A stretch of DNA of 35,406 nt from Rhabdochlamydiaceae bacterium. Its GTDB lineage: Bacteria > Chlamydiota > Chlamydiia > Chlamydiales > Rhabdochlamydiaceae. Each line of letters begins with the position of its first letter. Within the stretch, counting starts at the first letter, position 1. The stretch covers positions 1 through 35,406 of the forward strand of contig JAGOLG010000004.1 of assembly GCA_017994195.1 (NCBI GenBank). Reading direction: 5' to 3'. Both the position numbers and the translations under genes were made by a program. The notes under the pieces were generated by a model, which did not search any database, had not been told where the DNA came from, and worked only from the letters and a program-made list of their open reading frames with translations. Below, in pieces: positions 8,481 through 16,419 of the stretch.

Positions 8481-9313
8481 ACATCATCGAACAAAGCTTG
8501 CTGTTTTTGCCTCTTTGTTTAGGGATTTATATCAGCTATGTAGTTCTAAAAATTCCGGATCTGACAACAGATGGGAGTTTTGTCTTGGGAGCGGCGACCT
8601 ACGCGACACTCATCCATGCGGGCGCAAGCCCCTATGTGGCGATGCTAGGAGGCGCCTGTGCCGGCGGCGTGGCTGGAGTGATCGTGAGTCTTCTGCAATC
8701 AAAATTGCATCTCAATCCTCTGATTGCAGGGATACTGCTGGTCTTTATTTTGAACACCGTCACGCTCAAACTCATGGGAAAGCCCAATCTTTCCCTCTAT
8801 AATCACCCTTCTATTTTTTCTAATGAAGGCTCAAAACTTGCGATTTTATCGATCGTTTCTTTTGCGAGCCTTGCAGGTGTTGCATTTCTACTAAAATCCC
8901 GTTTAGGTTTGATGCTTTATGCTTTTGGCATCAACTCAACACTGCTCTATCTTTCTGCAAAAAAATCGCATGTTTTTCGGATGATCGGTTTATCGATGAG
9001 CAACAGTCTTGTTGGTTTTTGCGGAACGCTGACTGCACAAGCCAGCGGTTATGCAGATATCGGCATGGGGACAGGCATGATTCTAATTGCGCTGGGCACG
9101 GTGATCATCGGAGAGCAGCTTTATAGCTACTTTTTTCAAAGACATCGATTTGACAAAGTTCTAAAGCTTTTCTTTTGCTTGATAGGAGTTTGCATCTACT
9201 TTTTTGTCGTGAACAGTTTAATTTCCTTTGGCTTGGATCCTGTCTATTTACGGATGATGATGGGAGTCTCTTTAATCGGCTTTTTTGCAACCCTTCGGGA
9301 AAGGACTGTATGA
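8471..9313 (+). CDS. trpY: ABC importer permease, TrpY type
   Basis: A 280-aa, highly hydrophobic protein with about eight membrane segments, resembling the BPD_transp_2 (branched-chain amino acid/ribose-type) permeases found beside TrpX-type binding proteins. The early LKIPDLTTDGSFVLGAA segment and HLNPLIAGILL loop are typical of this branch. It overlaps trpX by 10 bp, and its stop overlaps the ATPase start (ATGA), so the three importer genes are translationally coupled. Confidence 0.85.
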   Translation: MFINIIEQSLLFLPLCLGIYISYVVLKIPDLTTDGSFVLGAATYATLIHAGASPYVAMLGGACAGGVAGVIVSLLQSKLHLNPLIAGILLVFILNTVTLKLMGKPNLSLYNHPSIFSNEGSKLAILSIVSFASLAGVAFLLKSRLGLMLYAFGINSTLLYLSAKKSHVFRMIGLSMSNSLVGFCGTLTAQASGYADIGMGTGMILIALGTVIIGEQLYSYFFQRHRFDKVLKLFFCLIGVCIYFFVVNSLISFGLDPVYLRMMMGVSLIGFFATLRERTV

Positions 9314-10035
9314 CACTTCTTTCGATAAAAAACTTAAATCTAAAAGTTCCTTCCAAAGAAGAGCCGATATTAAGTGAGATCTCTCTTGAGATTTTTTCAG
9401 GGGATTTTATTGTTTTATTGGGAAGCAACGGCTCGGGAAAAAGCTCTCTGATTAAAATGATTAACGGGCTCTCTAAACCAACGCTTGGCGAAATTTCTTT
9501 CAAAGGGATCTCTCTTGCAAACCACTCCATTCATCAGCGTGCAAAAGAGATCGTTACGCTGACGCAAGATCTTAACTTAACGACGTTTTCGCATTTAAGC
9601 GTTTTAGAAAATTGCCTGATCGCTGCAGGCCGCAATCAAAAAGCTAAAATAAGCAGAGAAAAAATTGCCCAGACTCTCCAAGCATATCATTCTAACTTAA
9701 GAGAGAAATTGGATGAACCGGTTCATTTACTTTCAGGGGGAGAACGGCAGACGCTAGGCCTTGCAATGAGTGTCTGGTGTTTGCCTCCGCTTCTTCTTCT
9801 AGATGAACACACAAGCGCATTAGACCCCCATCGAGCACGCTCTCTCATGCAGCTTACCCATGAAGTTATTACAAATAATCAACTGACTGCCATCATGACA
9901 ACCCACAATCTAGACGATGCACTCCTCTATGGAAATCGGGTGATCGCTCTTAGCCGTGGAAAAATTATTCTAGATGTAAAAGATAAAACAGAATTAACAA
10001 AAGAGAAGCTTTTATCGATTTATCGAAATGTGTAG
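9310..10035 (+). CDS. trpZ: ABC importer ATPase, TrpZ type
   Basis: A 241-aa ABC ATPase powering the importer. Walker A is GSNGSGKSS (K44), the signature is LLSGGERQ, Walker B is LLLLDEHTSALDP (with D-loop), and the switch histidine is in TTHNL. The start is the ATG at 9310, overlapping the permease stop; the longer frame back to 9175 lies inside the permease gene and has no support. It is the last gene of the trpR operon. Residue 9 of Walker B is a normal glutamate, so it should hydrolyse ATP. Confidence 0.92.
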   Translation: MTLLSIKNLNLKVPSKEEPILSEISLEIFSGDFIVLLGSNGSGKSSLIKMINGLSKPTLGEISFKGISLANHSIHQRAKEIVTLTQDLNLTTFSHLSVLENCLIAAGRNQKAKISREKIAQTLQAYHSNLREKLDEPVHLLSGGERQTLGLAMSVWCLPPLLLLDEHTSALDPHRARSLMQLTHEVITNNQLTAIMTTHNLDDALLYGNRVIALSRGKIILDVKDKTELTKEKLLSIYRNV

Positions 10036-10047
10036 AATGCTTGCTCT

Positions 10048-10887
10048 ATGTCAATGGTTACATCAGTCGACTGCATCGATGAGGGCTCGGATTGGAAAAT
10101 CTCTGTTCCGCAGACTGCTTTGTCATCTCACTCTCTTTTAATTGATCGAAAGGGAGAAGAAAATTCGAAAGAACTTTTTTCAATGATGCAAAAAGTTGCC
10201 CGTTTCTGGGAGAAACAAGGAATTTGTAATTACTTGGTCTACAAGTCGAGCCTCGATACAGGTTGGGAGATGGTTCCAGCCTTTGGAAATAAAAACTCGT
10301 TTTGGGATAGGACTCGGAGTATTGTGCAACAACTACAAGTTGTGTTTCTCTTGACTTTTGGACGTTATCCGCTTTCAGGTAAGGAAAGATCTCAGGTGTT
10401 CAATGCATCGAAAGATTTGAAGCATGAGCAAAATGTACCAACACAAGATAGAGTTGCGAGCGCTGCTGTAGACGCTTTTTGTAAAAAAGAAGTGATTGAT
10501 TCCCAATTGATTTGGGAAGGCAAGCATATTCGAGTTTTGTATAACTATGCTCCGATTGGAAAAGAGGGCCTTCACTATTTACTCGTGCCCAAAGCACACC
10601 ATGAAAAGCTGACAGAATTAACCCAAGATGAATTTGATGAAGCGCACGAGTTTGCGGGTGCTCTTATCAAGAATTATCCTGAACATATTTGCTATCGATA
10701 TCATAAAACAGGCTCCCTTGCAGGACAAACTGTACCTCACTTTCATGAGCATGTAGTTTTTGTTAAACCTGAACATGATTTTAAAGGTAAACTTTCCGTC
10801 TTTTATCGGATGATCAAGCCCCCAGCCCCACTGCATCCAACAGAACTCAAAAATAGAGTGAAAACTCTTAAAGCTGAGCTTTCTTAG
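10048..10887 (+). CDS. HIT family protein with extra N-terminal domain
   Basis: The C-terminal half (about residues 140-245) is a HIT domain, a nucleotide hydrolase or transferase fold. The catalytic triad is H231, H233 and H235 in HFHEHVVF, and the characteristic start is EGKHIRVLYN with a LLVPKAHHEKL segment. The N-terminal ~140 residues also resemble a half HIT-like fold (NYLVYKSSLDTGWEMVPAF) without the histidine triad, so the protein may be a duplicated HIT, as in GalT-like or Ap4A phosphorylase-like proteins. It lies 12 bp after the importer operon on the same strand and has no clear Shine-Dalgarno sequence. Its end overlaps the convergent AlbA_2 gene by 4 bp. The substrate is unknown. 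Confidence 0.82.
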   Translation: MSMVTSVDCIDEGSDWKISVPQTALSSHSLLIDRKGEENSKELFSMMQKVARFWEKQGICNYLVYKSSLDTGWEMVPAFGNKNSFWDRTRSIVQQLQVVFLLTFGRYPLSGKERSQVFNASKDLKHEQNVPTQDRVASAAVDAFCKKEVIDSQLIWEGKHIRVLYNYAPIGKEGLHYLLVPKAHHEKLTELTQDEFDEAHEFAGALIKNYPEHICYRYHKTGSLAGQTVPHFHEHVVFVKPEHDFKGKLSVFYRMIKPPAPLHPTELKNRVKTLKAELS

Positions 10888-12572
10888 TCCCGATCATTAT
10901 CAATCGTTATGGCTTTGTAGGCTTGGTCGGCTCGATTGGGCTTATTTGGATATCTTAACATCAGCAGACCTTCATTAACCATGGGTGTTAGATAACGATA
11001 ACGAAGGCCATTATAATGCCTATTTGTTAAGTCACTCAGTTCTCTTGCGGTAAGCCAGTCATGACGACATAACTCTAATAATATATTTTTCATAGATTGA
11101 GGAGGTAATCTTTGAGAAGCACCAAACTGACTGGCAATTTCCATTAGCTTTAACCACTGTAAATCAGCTGTTTGCGCAGAATGTGCGGAGTCAGAGTGCT
11201 TATGTGCGGAGTCAAGTAACGAAGGTAATGAATACCGGGTAGCCCTTCCTTGCCCATCTTGGATGAGGGCTTTTTTACTTACAAGTCTTTGAAGGAGATG
11301 CGTAATATCCGTCGGATGACTATTTGTAATCTGTCTCATACGTGCATTATCTACGTTTCCTTCAACATCTGCGGTAACAAGAGCTTGAATTTCAAGTTGA
11401 TTGAATTTTGAAAAATTTTTTCCAAATCGTTTTTTCAACCTATCAATTGACTCTTCAGGGATGAGGCTTACCATGGGTAATTTCCAAAGAACCCTCTCTG
11501 GATTTACTGTCTCTTTAAATAGAGGTTCTCGCCAGTGCTGGGACTGCCATCCAGCACGAATTTTATCAATACCAGATCCAGCATGTTCAGCTGCACCAAT
11601 CATCGTAAACATGAGCTGCAAAGATTTATTTCTACAAATACTGATCCCTCCTTGCAATAGTTGCTCGAATGATATGAGTAAAGATCCTGGATTAGAAAAT
11701 TCAAAACGATCTTTGTATTTTTCAATAATTATCCCACCCTCTCCATAAAAATCAGAATGTATTAAAGCATTGACTAAAGCTTCTCTGACAGCAACGTGAA
11801 CAACTGTTTCACCTTTTCTGAAGAGTTTATCATCCAACTGAAATGGAAGCTTTAAGTCTGCAGATAACTTTTGTATGACTCGTGTGTAAAACTGAAATAG
11901 ATTGCCAGTCCATGTTCCGTCTGGAATCAAACGATCTGTCCATCGTATGCCCAAATCCTCGGACAGCCTTTCTCGATAATCCACAAAGTAAGCCGGACAA
12001 CCTCTTCGAATTGATTCATCCTTACCAAACATCAGCAGGCCTGCTAAGCTTGGACCTTGAGAGCCATTGTCAGAGTAGTTCCAACCACCAAGTTTAAGGA
12101 GAAATCCTTCAATTTTTTCACCTAACCAGGTGTGTGTTGGATGGAAGGCAGAAAATCGTTGGCGATATTGCTGAACACTAGCCATATCTAGGTCATCGAG
12201 GCCAAAGTTTTCAAGAATATGACTATCAGCGGACTCATCTGAACTATCCGAAATCATTCTACGAACCTCTTGTTCGCGGCAGTGATAATCTCCATCTGCA
12301 TATCGGCGAAATGTACCGGTTAATGGGTTTTGGCCGATGAATATGGGTCTTTGTTTATAGGACGCTCTTGGAATACGAAAGGCAAGAATTGGTCCTTTGG
12401 GATGCTCCACTACTTTAACATCATTTGGTGTTAGAAGAGAGTGACTTACTTTTCCTCGATTATTAATCGTAGCCCAAAAATCTCTTTCCATATTTGAAAC
12501 ATTTCTAACTCCACTCACAGAGCCATCGTCTTCAACACCGAGCAAGATAACACCGCCTTTAGAATTTGCCAT
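10884..12572 (-). CDS. Schlafen AlbA_2 domain ATP-binding protein, main frame of a frameshifted gene
   Basis: A COG2865-type protein: N-terminal Schlafen/AlbA_2 nucleic-acid-associated domain (ANSKGGVILLGVEDDG), a central GHKL-like region (HVAVREALVNALIHSDF, GSGIDKI) and winged-helix segments near the C-terminus (TREL-like ARELSDLTNRHYNGL). Such proteins are transcription regulators or defence-associated factors. The 562-aa frame begins with MANSKGG, but this methionine is inside the AlbA_2 domain. The missing N-terminus is encoded in another frame just upstream (12598-12702). The two join perfectly if one base is removed from the run of six G (C at 12607-12612 on the plus strand), giving 605 aa. 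So the gene is disrupted, or read through slippage, or contains a sequencing error. Function in the host is unknown. Confidence 0.8.
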   Translation of the reverse strand: MANSKGGVILLGVEDDGSVSGVRNVSNMERDFWATINNRGKVSHSLLTPNDVKVVEHPKGPILAFRIPRASYKQRPIFIGQNPLTGTFRRYADGDYHCREQEVRRMISDSSDESADSHILENFGLDDLDMASVQQYRQRFSAFHPTHTWLGEKIEGFLLKLGGWNYSDNGSQGPSLAGLLMFGKDESIRRGCPAYFVDYRERLSEDLGIRWTDRLIPDGTWTGNLFQFYTRVIQKLSADLKLPFQLDDKLFRKGETVVHVAVREALVNALIHSDFYGEGGIIIEKYKDRFEFSNPGSLLISFEQLLQGGISICRNKSLQLMFTMIGAAEHAGSGIDKIRAGWQSQHWREPLFKETVNPERVLWKLPMVSLIPEESIDRLKKRFGKNFSKFNQLEIQALVTADVEGNVDNARMRQITNSHPTDITHLLQRLVSKKALIQDGQGRATRYSLPSLLDSAHKHSDSAHSAQTADLQWLKLMEIASQFGASQRLPPQSMKNILLELCRHDWLTARELSDLTNRHYNGLRYRYLTPMVNEGLLMLRYPNKPNRADQAYKAITIDNDRD

Positions 12573-12597
12573 TGCACTATAAGTTTCCCAAAGACTT

Positions 12598-12702
12598 TTA
12601 GGGAGGCCCCCCTTTTGCGGATTTAAACTCTAGCGCATCACTTTCGCCCCAACCCAGGCTTTCAAGAATGCTTGCAGGATTTATACATGAAGACACAGAC
12701 AT
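12598..12702 (-). pseudogene. Out-of-frame N-terminus of the AlbA_2 protein
   Basis: From the ATG at 12702 the minus strand encodes MSVSSCINPA...ESDALEFKSAKGG and then leaves frame at the G6 run and stops (TAA at 12598-12600). ES-x-x-LEFK-x-x-KGG is the conserved opening of AlbA_2 domains, and the next conserved words, LPKSLWETYSA, follow immediately in the frame of the downstream gene. The offset between the two start codons (130 bp) is one base more than a multiple of three. Confidence 0.8.
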
Positions 12703-13061
12703 AATTTGAAGAGAATATAGGCTCTATTGACAAAAGTCAATTCTGCTCAGCTTACTGCGCCTAAAGTAAACTGAGAAATCCCTTCTAAGACAGCTGTTAC
12801 TTCCAAAATGCCCTGATTCTCTCCTTAGGGCAGTTCGTAATTGACACTTCTGCTTCTGGTCTTATCTGTGGTATCAGCTTACAACCAGCGTTGTTGTAAC
12901 AACCTACCAACTATCACTTTCAACCTAAGATTATGTAAAAACTCCTTGAGCAAGCATACCGTTAGACAAGTCAAGCGCTAAACAGTTAAATCGCGATAAT
13001 GGTTTGATTTTTTTGAAGAGTGATGGCATGCTAGCGTGCTAACCCAAACTTAGGATCATTT
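12703..13061. other. 360-bp gene-free stretch between AlbA_2 and the RHH gene
   Basis: No credible reading frame or tRNA is seen. It contains a small perfect inverted repeat ATTGAC-4nt-GTCAAT (12726-12741), a second inverted repeat TGCCCT...AGGGCA around 12810-12835, and the palindrome described separately at 13024-13041. Its stop-riddled sequence and paired short repeats could be the decayed end of a mobile element, but no transposase remnant could be identified. Confidence 0.4.
13024..13041. promoter_or_regulatory. 18-bp palindrome before the RHH gene, candidate operator
   Basis: TGGCATGCTAGCGTGCTA is an inverted repeat with two mismatched pairs, centred on CTAG and ending 20 bp before the start codon at 13062. 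Ribbon-helix-helix proteins commonly repress their own operon from such short palindromes. AGGA stands six bases before the ATG. Confidence 0.45.
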
Positions 13062-13253
13062 ATGCAAACAAAAGAAGCTGTAGCTCCAAAGAAAGCAAAG
13101 ACGACAGTCTACATGACAGAGGAAGAGGAAACAAAGCTTAATGAATTGTTTATCAAGCGATTAAGAGAAAAGAGAAAGACCGATAAATCTGCTCTCTTAT
13201 GTGAAGGAATTCACTTACTTTTTCAGAAAGAAATCGGGATTGTCAATGACTAA
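13062..13253 (+). CDS. Small ribbon-helix-helix-like DNA-binding protein
   Basis: A 63-aa protein: a basic N-terminal tail, then KTTVYMTEEEETKLNELF (expected beta strand and helix A of an RHH fold) and a second helix, KSALLCEGIHLLFQKE. RHH proteins are dimeric repressors, often antitoxins or partition regulators. A good Shine-Dalgarno sequence (AGGA, six bases) precedes it. It overlaps the next gene by 8 bp, so the two form a coupled pair, and a palindrome lies in its leader. The RHH assignment rests on pattern alone. Confidence 0.68.
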   Translation: MQTKEAVAPKKAKTTVYMTEEEETKLNELFIKRLREKRKTDKSALLCEGIHLLFQKEIGIVND

Positions 13254-14361
13254 AAAAAATCCACCCATCGCAAAAAAGACCGAAATGTCCTCAGCGAATT
13301 ACACGAAATTTATCACTTTCCTTAAGACAAAGATTCGATCCGCTCAAATAAAGGCCGCCACCTCCGTCAACCAGGAACTAATCAAGTTATATTGGGAGAT
13401 TGGAAAAGAAATAGTTGAAAAACAGAAACGAGAGGGGTGGGGTAGTGGGGTTCTAGAGAAGGTAGCCAAAGACCTTCAAAATGAATTTCCAGGGGTAGAA
13501 GGGTTTTCAAGAACTAATATCTTTAGGATGAGGGCTTTTTATCTAGCATATTCAAGTTGTCTAACAGCTGTTGGACAATTACAAGAAAACCAGTTGGAAC
13601 CATTCCTTAACATCCCTTGGGGTCATAATTTCATCTTACTAGACAAACTCAAGAGCTTTGAAGAAAGATTATGGTATGCTTCTAAGATCATAGAACATGG
13701 TTGGAGCAGAAGCATGCTCACAATTTGGATTAAAAATGGCCTATACCGCAGAGAAGGAAAGGCGATTACAAATTTCAAGGCAGTTTTGCCGCCTCTTCAA
13801 TCAGATTTAGCACAGCAAACTACGAAAGATCCCTACGTCTTCGACTTTTTTGCTCTACACAAGGATCATTTGGAAAAAGACCTAGAGAAAGGGCTGGTCA
13901 AAAATATCCAAAAGTGCCTGATAGAACTAGGGCAAGGCTTTGCATTTGTTGGGAAACAATATCCAGTCAAAGCCGGCGAAAAAGACCTGTATATCGATTT
14001 GCTATTTTACCACCTAAAGTTAAGGTGTTACATAGTCGTTGATCTAAAGACTGGTGAATTCGATAGTAGCGATGCTGGGCAAATGAGCGCTTACCTTTCA
14101 GCAGTAGATGATCAGCTCCGAAATGAAGATGATAAACCAACCATCGGTCTCATTTTTTGCAAAACAAAGGACAACGTGTTTGTGGAATATGTCCTAAGAA
14201 ACTTTAATCGTCCAATTGGAGTGGCTGAATTTGAGGTGAAATTGGTTGAAAAACTCCCGAAAGAACTTAAGTCAAGACTTCCTACAGTAGAAGAAATTGA
14301 GGCTGAATTAAGCGTTATGCCTAAAAAAAAGAAAAAGTTCTTAAGAAAGAAAAAGTCTTAA
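13246..14361 (+). CDS. DUF1016 (YhcG-like) PD-(D/E)XK nuclease family protein
   Basis: A 371-aa protein from the ATG at 13246; the ORF extends to 13201, but that part overlaps the RHH gene fully. The N-terminal DUF1016_N domain is clear (VNQELIKLYWEIGKEIVEKQ, GFSRTNIFRMRAFY), and the C-terminal nuclease-like domain carries LYIDLLFYH and VVDLKTGEF, the D and D-x-K part of the PD-(D/E)XK active site. The protein ends in a lysine-rich tail. YhcG-type proteins are linked to mobile elements, restriction systems and DNA repair. Here it is coupled to an RHH regulator, which may form a toxin-antitoxin-like or defence pair; that is inference. Confidence 0.9.
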   Translation: MTKKNPPIAKKTEMSSANYTKFITFLKTKIRSAQIKAATSVNQELIKLYWEIGKEIVEKQKREGWGSGVLEKVAKDLQNEFPGVEGFSRTNIFRMRAFYLAYSSCLTAVGQLQENQLEPFLNIPWGHNFILLDKLKSFEERLWYASKIIEHGWSRSMLTIWIKNGLYRREGKAITNFKAVLPPLQSDLAQQTTKDPYVFDFFALHKDHLEKDLEKGLVKNIQKCLIELGQGFAFVGKQYPVKAGEKDLYIDLLFYHLKLRCYIVVDLKTGEFDSSDAGQMSAYLSAVDDQLRNEDDKPTIGLIFCKTKDNVFVEYVLRNFNRPIGVAEFEVKLVEKLPKELKSRLPTVEEIEAELSVMPKKKKKFLRKKKS

Positions 14362-14492
14362 ATGTGTCGGTACATGTGGTCTATTGACATCTTTTCATTT
14401 TTTTTGATCTCAAGGCAAAGATAACTTTGCTGGAGGATGACATTACACCTTCGCTTTTACACTTTGAATGAAGAAGTTGACAGAAGTTGTTT

Positions 14493-15083
14493 TTACTGCG
14501 CATGAGTGAATTGAGAGATGCCTTCCAAGAACATCTGGACGGACATCATGGTTAGGATAAGGCCCATGAGCCTTTCTGTGGCGAGGATGCCGCGCTTGCC
14601 GAGGACTTTATTGAGAAAGGCCGATGAAAGAAGGATGAGAGTAGAAATTGCCCATGCTAGAAAGATCGCGGTGATGGTGATGTAGGTGTCGGGTTGCTGT
14701 CTAGAATAAAGGATGATAGCTGCAAGAACGGCAGGGCCTGCAACGAGTGGAATCGCAAGCGGGACAATGAAAGGCTCTTTATCTCTTCCGATGCCTGTAT
14801 CTGGATCATGACCTGTGGGGAAGATCATTTTAAGGGAAAGAAGGAATAAGATGATGCCTCCAGAGACTAAAACAGCGTATTGCTGGATTTGGAGCGCGTT
14901 TAAAAAGATATCTCCCACAAAATGAAAAGTCACCATGACAAAAAGTGCAATAATCAGTTCTCTTAAAATAATTTTAAACTGTCTTGCAGGAGAGATGTTT
15001 TTTAATATCGAAATAAAGAGCGGCACGTTCCCAACTGAGTCCATCAGCAAGAAGAGTGAAAAGGTCATTGCAATCAGCGACAT
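14493..15083 (-). CDS. marC: MarC family integral membrane protein
   Basis: A 196-aa inner-membrane protein with about six hydrophobic segments. Recognisable MarC/YhgN motifs are LLMDSVGNVPLF near the N-terminus and PLAIPLVAGPAVLAAII in the middle. The function of the family is not established; the old link to multidrug resistance has not held up. I chose the ATG at 15083 because the longer frame begins with a TTG at 15119 inside the phospholipase gene. It follows the phospholipase D gene with a 13-bp gap, probably cotranscribed. Confidence 0.9.
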   Translation of the reverse strand: MSLIAMTFSLFLLMDSVGNVPLFISILKNISPARQFKIILRELIIALFVMVTFHFVGDIFLNALQIQQYAVLVSGGIILFLLSLKMIFPTGHDPDTGIGRDKEPFIVPLAIPLVAGPAVLAAIILYSRQQPDTYITITAIFLAWAISTLILLSSAFLNKVLGKRGILATERLMGLILTMMSVQMFLEGISQFTHAQ

Positions 15084-15096
15084 ATTTTGGCTTATA

Positions 15097-16053
15097 TCAC
15101 TTTGTCGATTCCATTTCAATTGCCGAGATGAGCGATTCGATCTGGACCTTATGGGATTTGGCGAGGGAGCTTAAGAAGAGGAGGAGATCGTCATTCTTCC
15201 GAAACGCGGCCTCTGTCCAGTTTGTCGAACCCAGTATCAGCTCTTTACCATCGATATAGACCCATTTATGGTGAAGCAGTGTAAGTCCTGCGCTGAAAAA
15301 GGTTTCAATGCCTGCATCACTTAACTTCTGAACGGCTTTTTTGCTTGCGCCGCGTGCAGTATACCGATCGAGCGCGACTTTTACCTGGACGTCTCGGTTT
15401 TTTGCTCGGATGAGAGCCTCAATTAAATCTGTTTGCGTCAGCGTGAACATCGCTACAAAAATCGATAGGCGTGCTTCATCGATTTTATCTTTGATCGCGT
15501 GCATCGCCAAATAGTCAGGGAGCAGCCATAAAATGCCTTTATCAAAAGTGTAGGTTTTAGCAGACGGTGATTTTAAAAACGCTGCCATGTTGGGATCATA
15601 GATGCCGACGGATAAATTATCATGCAGCTGAAGAGATGAAGTTGTCATGTTAGCAGATCCTAAGTAAACCAGAGCGTCATCTACAATCACAATTTTTCGG
15701 TGCATGAGGCCTTTGCTTTTGACAGCATGTGGATGAAGCAGCTGAGAGAGAGCGGGGGTGCCTCCTCGTTTATCATAATGGATATGGACGTCTGTTCCTT
15801 TTTCAGCTTTTTTTTGCAGCTGATTTAAAAGAAAGGCATCGGCTGCAGTATACATCCAAATATCAATGGACCTAGCTGCTTGCTTAAAACTTTTCTTTAA
15901 AACAAGGCGTAGGTCATCGCGTGTTTGATTAGAATAGAAAACAAGGGGCTTTGAAGGGGAGGGGAGAGAGGGTGAAAGCGCCGCCTTGATGCAAAATCCA
16001 TACAAGGCGGTAAAACTAATGAGAAGAACGAGAAGTTTAGATCTTTTCGCCAC
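15097..16053 (-). CDS. Exported phospholipase D superfamily protein
   Basis: The protein has two HKD motifs (HxKxxxxD): H118, K120, D125 in HRKIVIVDD and H261, K263, D268 in HHKWVYIDG, each followed by the typical GSxN (GSANMT, GSTNWT). A complete bilobal PLD active site is therefore present, able to hydrolyse a phosphodiester in lipid or nucleic acid. An N-terminal basic-hydrophobic signal (AKRSKLLVLLISFTALYGF) suggests export. No ATG is available; the GTG at 16053 gives a clean signal peptide and a 17-bp overlap with rpmB, whereas a TTG at 16083 overlaps more. A PLD gene near rpmB is also known in Chlamydia (CT084-CT086 region), which supports the lineage. Confidence 0.88.
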   Translation of the reverse strand: MAKRSKLLVLLISFTALYGFCIKAALSPSLPSPSKPLVFYSNQTRDDLRLVLKKSFKQAARSIDIWMYTAADAFLLNQLQKKAEKGTDVHIHYDKRGGTPALSQLLHPHAVKSKGLMHRKIVIVDDALVYLGSANMTTSSLQLHDNLSVGIYDPNMAAFLKSPSAKTYTFDKGILWLLPDYLAMHAIKDKIDEARLSIFVAMFTLTQTDLIEALIRAKNRDVQVKVALDRYTARGASKKAVQKLSDAGIETFFSAGLTLLHHKWVYIDGKELILGSTNWTEAAFRKNDDLLLFLSSLAKSHKVQIESLISAIEMESTK

Positions 16054-16312
16054 GTGCGCGCATTTGGCGGGCGACAGCAGCAAAACCTAATTTATCGATC
16101 CGGCGCATGCCGTGGGCAGTTACGTTGATTGTGATAAAGCGCTTCTCTTCAGGATGCCAGAAACGTTTTTTCATCAGGTTGGGATTAAAACGGCGTCGTT
16201 TAATTCCAGTAACTTTAAGGCCGACCCCTTTTTTCTTTTTTGCAATTCCGCGGATTGCATAACTATTACCACGAACCGGGATCTTTCCCGTTACTTGACA
16301 TTGTCTGGGCAT
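16037..16312 (-). CDS. rpmB: 50S ribosomal protein L28
   Basis: A 91-aa, basic ribosomal protein of the normal chlamydial length, with the L28 pattern MPRQCQVTGKIPVRGNSYA and the later FITINVTAHGMRRIDKLG. The start has AGAGGA a few bases upstream. A good promoter candidate precedes it. The 3' end overlaps the phospholipase D gene, so ribosomal protein, phospholipase and MarC may share one transcript. Confidence 0.97.
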   Translation of the reverse strand: MPRQCQVTGKIPVRGNSYAIRGIAKKKKGVGLKVTGIKRRRFNPNLMKKRFWHPEEKRFITINVTAHGMRRIDKLGFAAVARQMRARGEKI

Positions 16313-16335
16313 AAAAATTCCTCTTTTAGTGTCTT

Positions 16336-16364
16336 AGGATACCAAGGAGATAGATAACTCTCAA
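16336..16364 (-). promoter_or_regulatory. rpmB promoter
   Basis: On the minus strand: TTGAGA (5 of 6), a 17-nt spacer, TATCCT (4 of 6), ending 23 bp before the rpmB ATG. Confidence 0.5.
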
Positions 16365-16374
16365 TTAAAAATAG

Positions 16375-16403
16375 TTGCTTGAGAATCTGTGAGATGGTAA
16401 ATA
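16375..16403 (+). promoter_or_regulatory. Weak candidate promoter for sthA
   Basis: TTGCTT, a 17-nt spacer and TAAATA end 16 bp before the sthA ATG. The leader would be very short and no Shine-Dalgarno sequence is visible, so this is tentative. Confidence 0.28.
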
Positions 16404-16419
16404 CAAATTTTAATTTGAT

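Noticed and set aside
9175-9309. Longer N-terminus for the ABC ATPase
   Set aside because: This region is inside the permease gene, and the ATG at 9310 overlaps the permease stop in the typical coupled way.
14415-14430. Perfect hairpin GCAAAG-ATAA-CTTTGC after the DUF1016 gene as terminator
   Set aside because: The T-run lies before the hairpin on the plus strand, and no T-run follows it on either strand.
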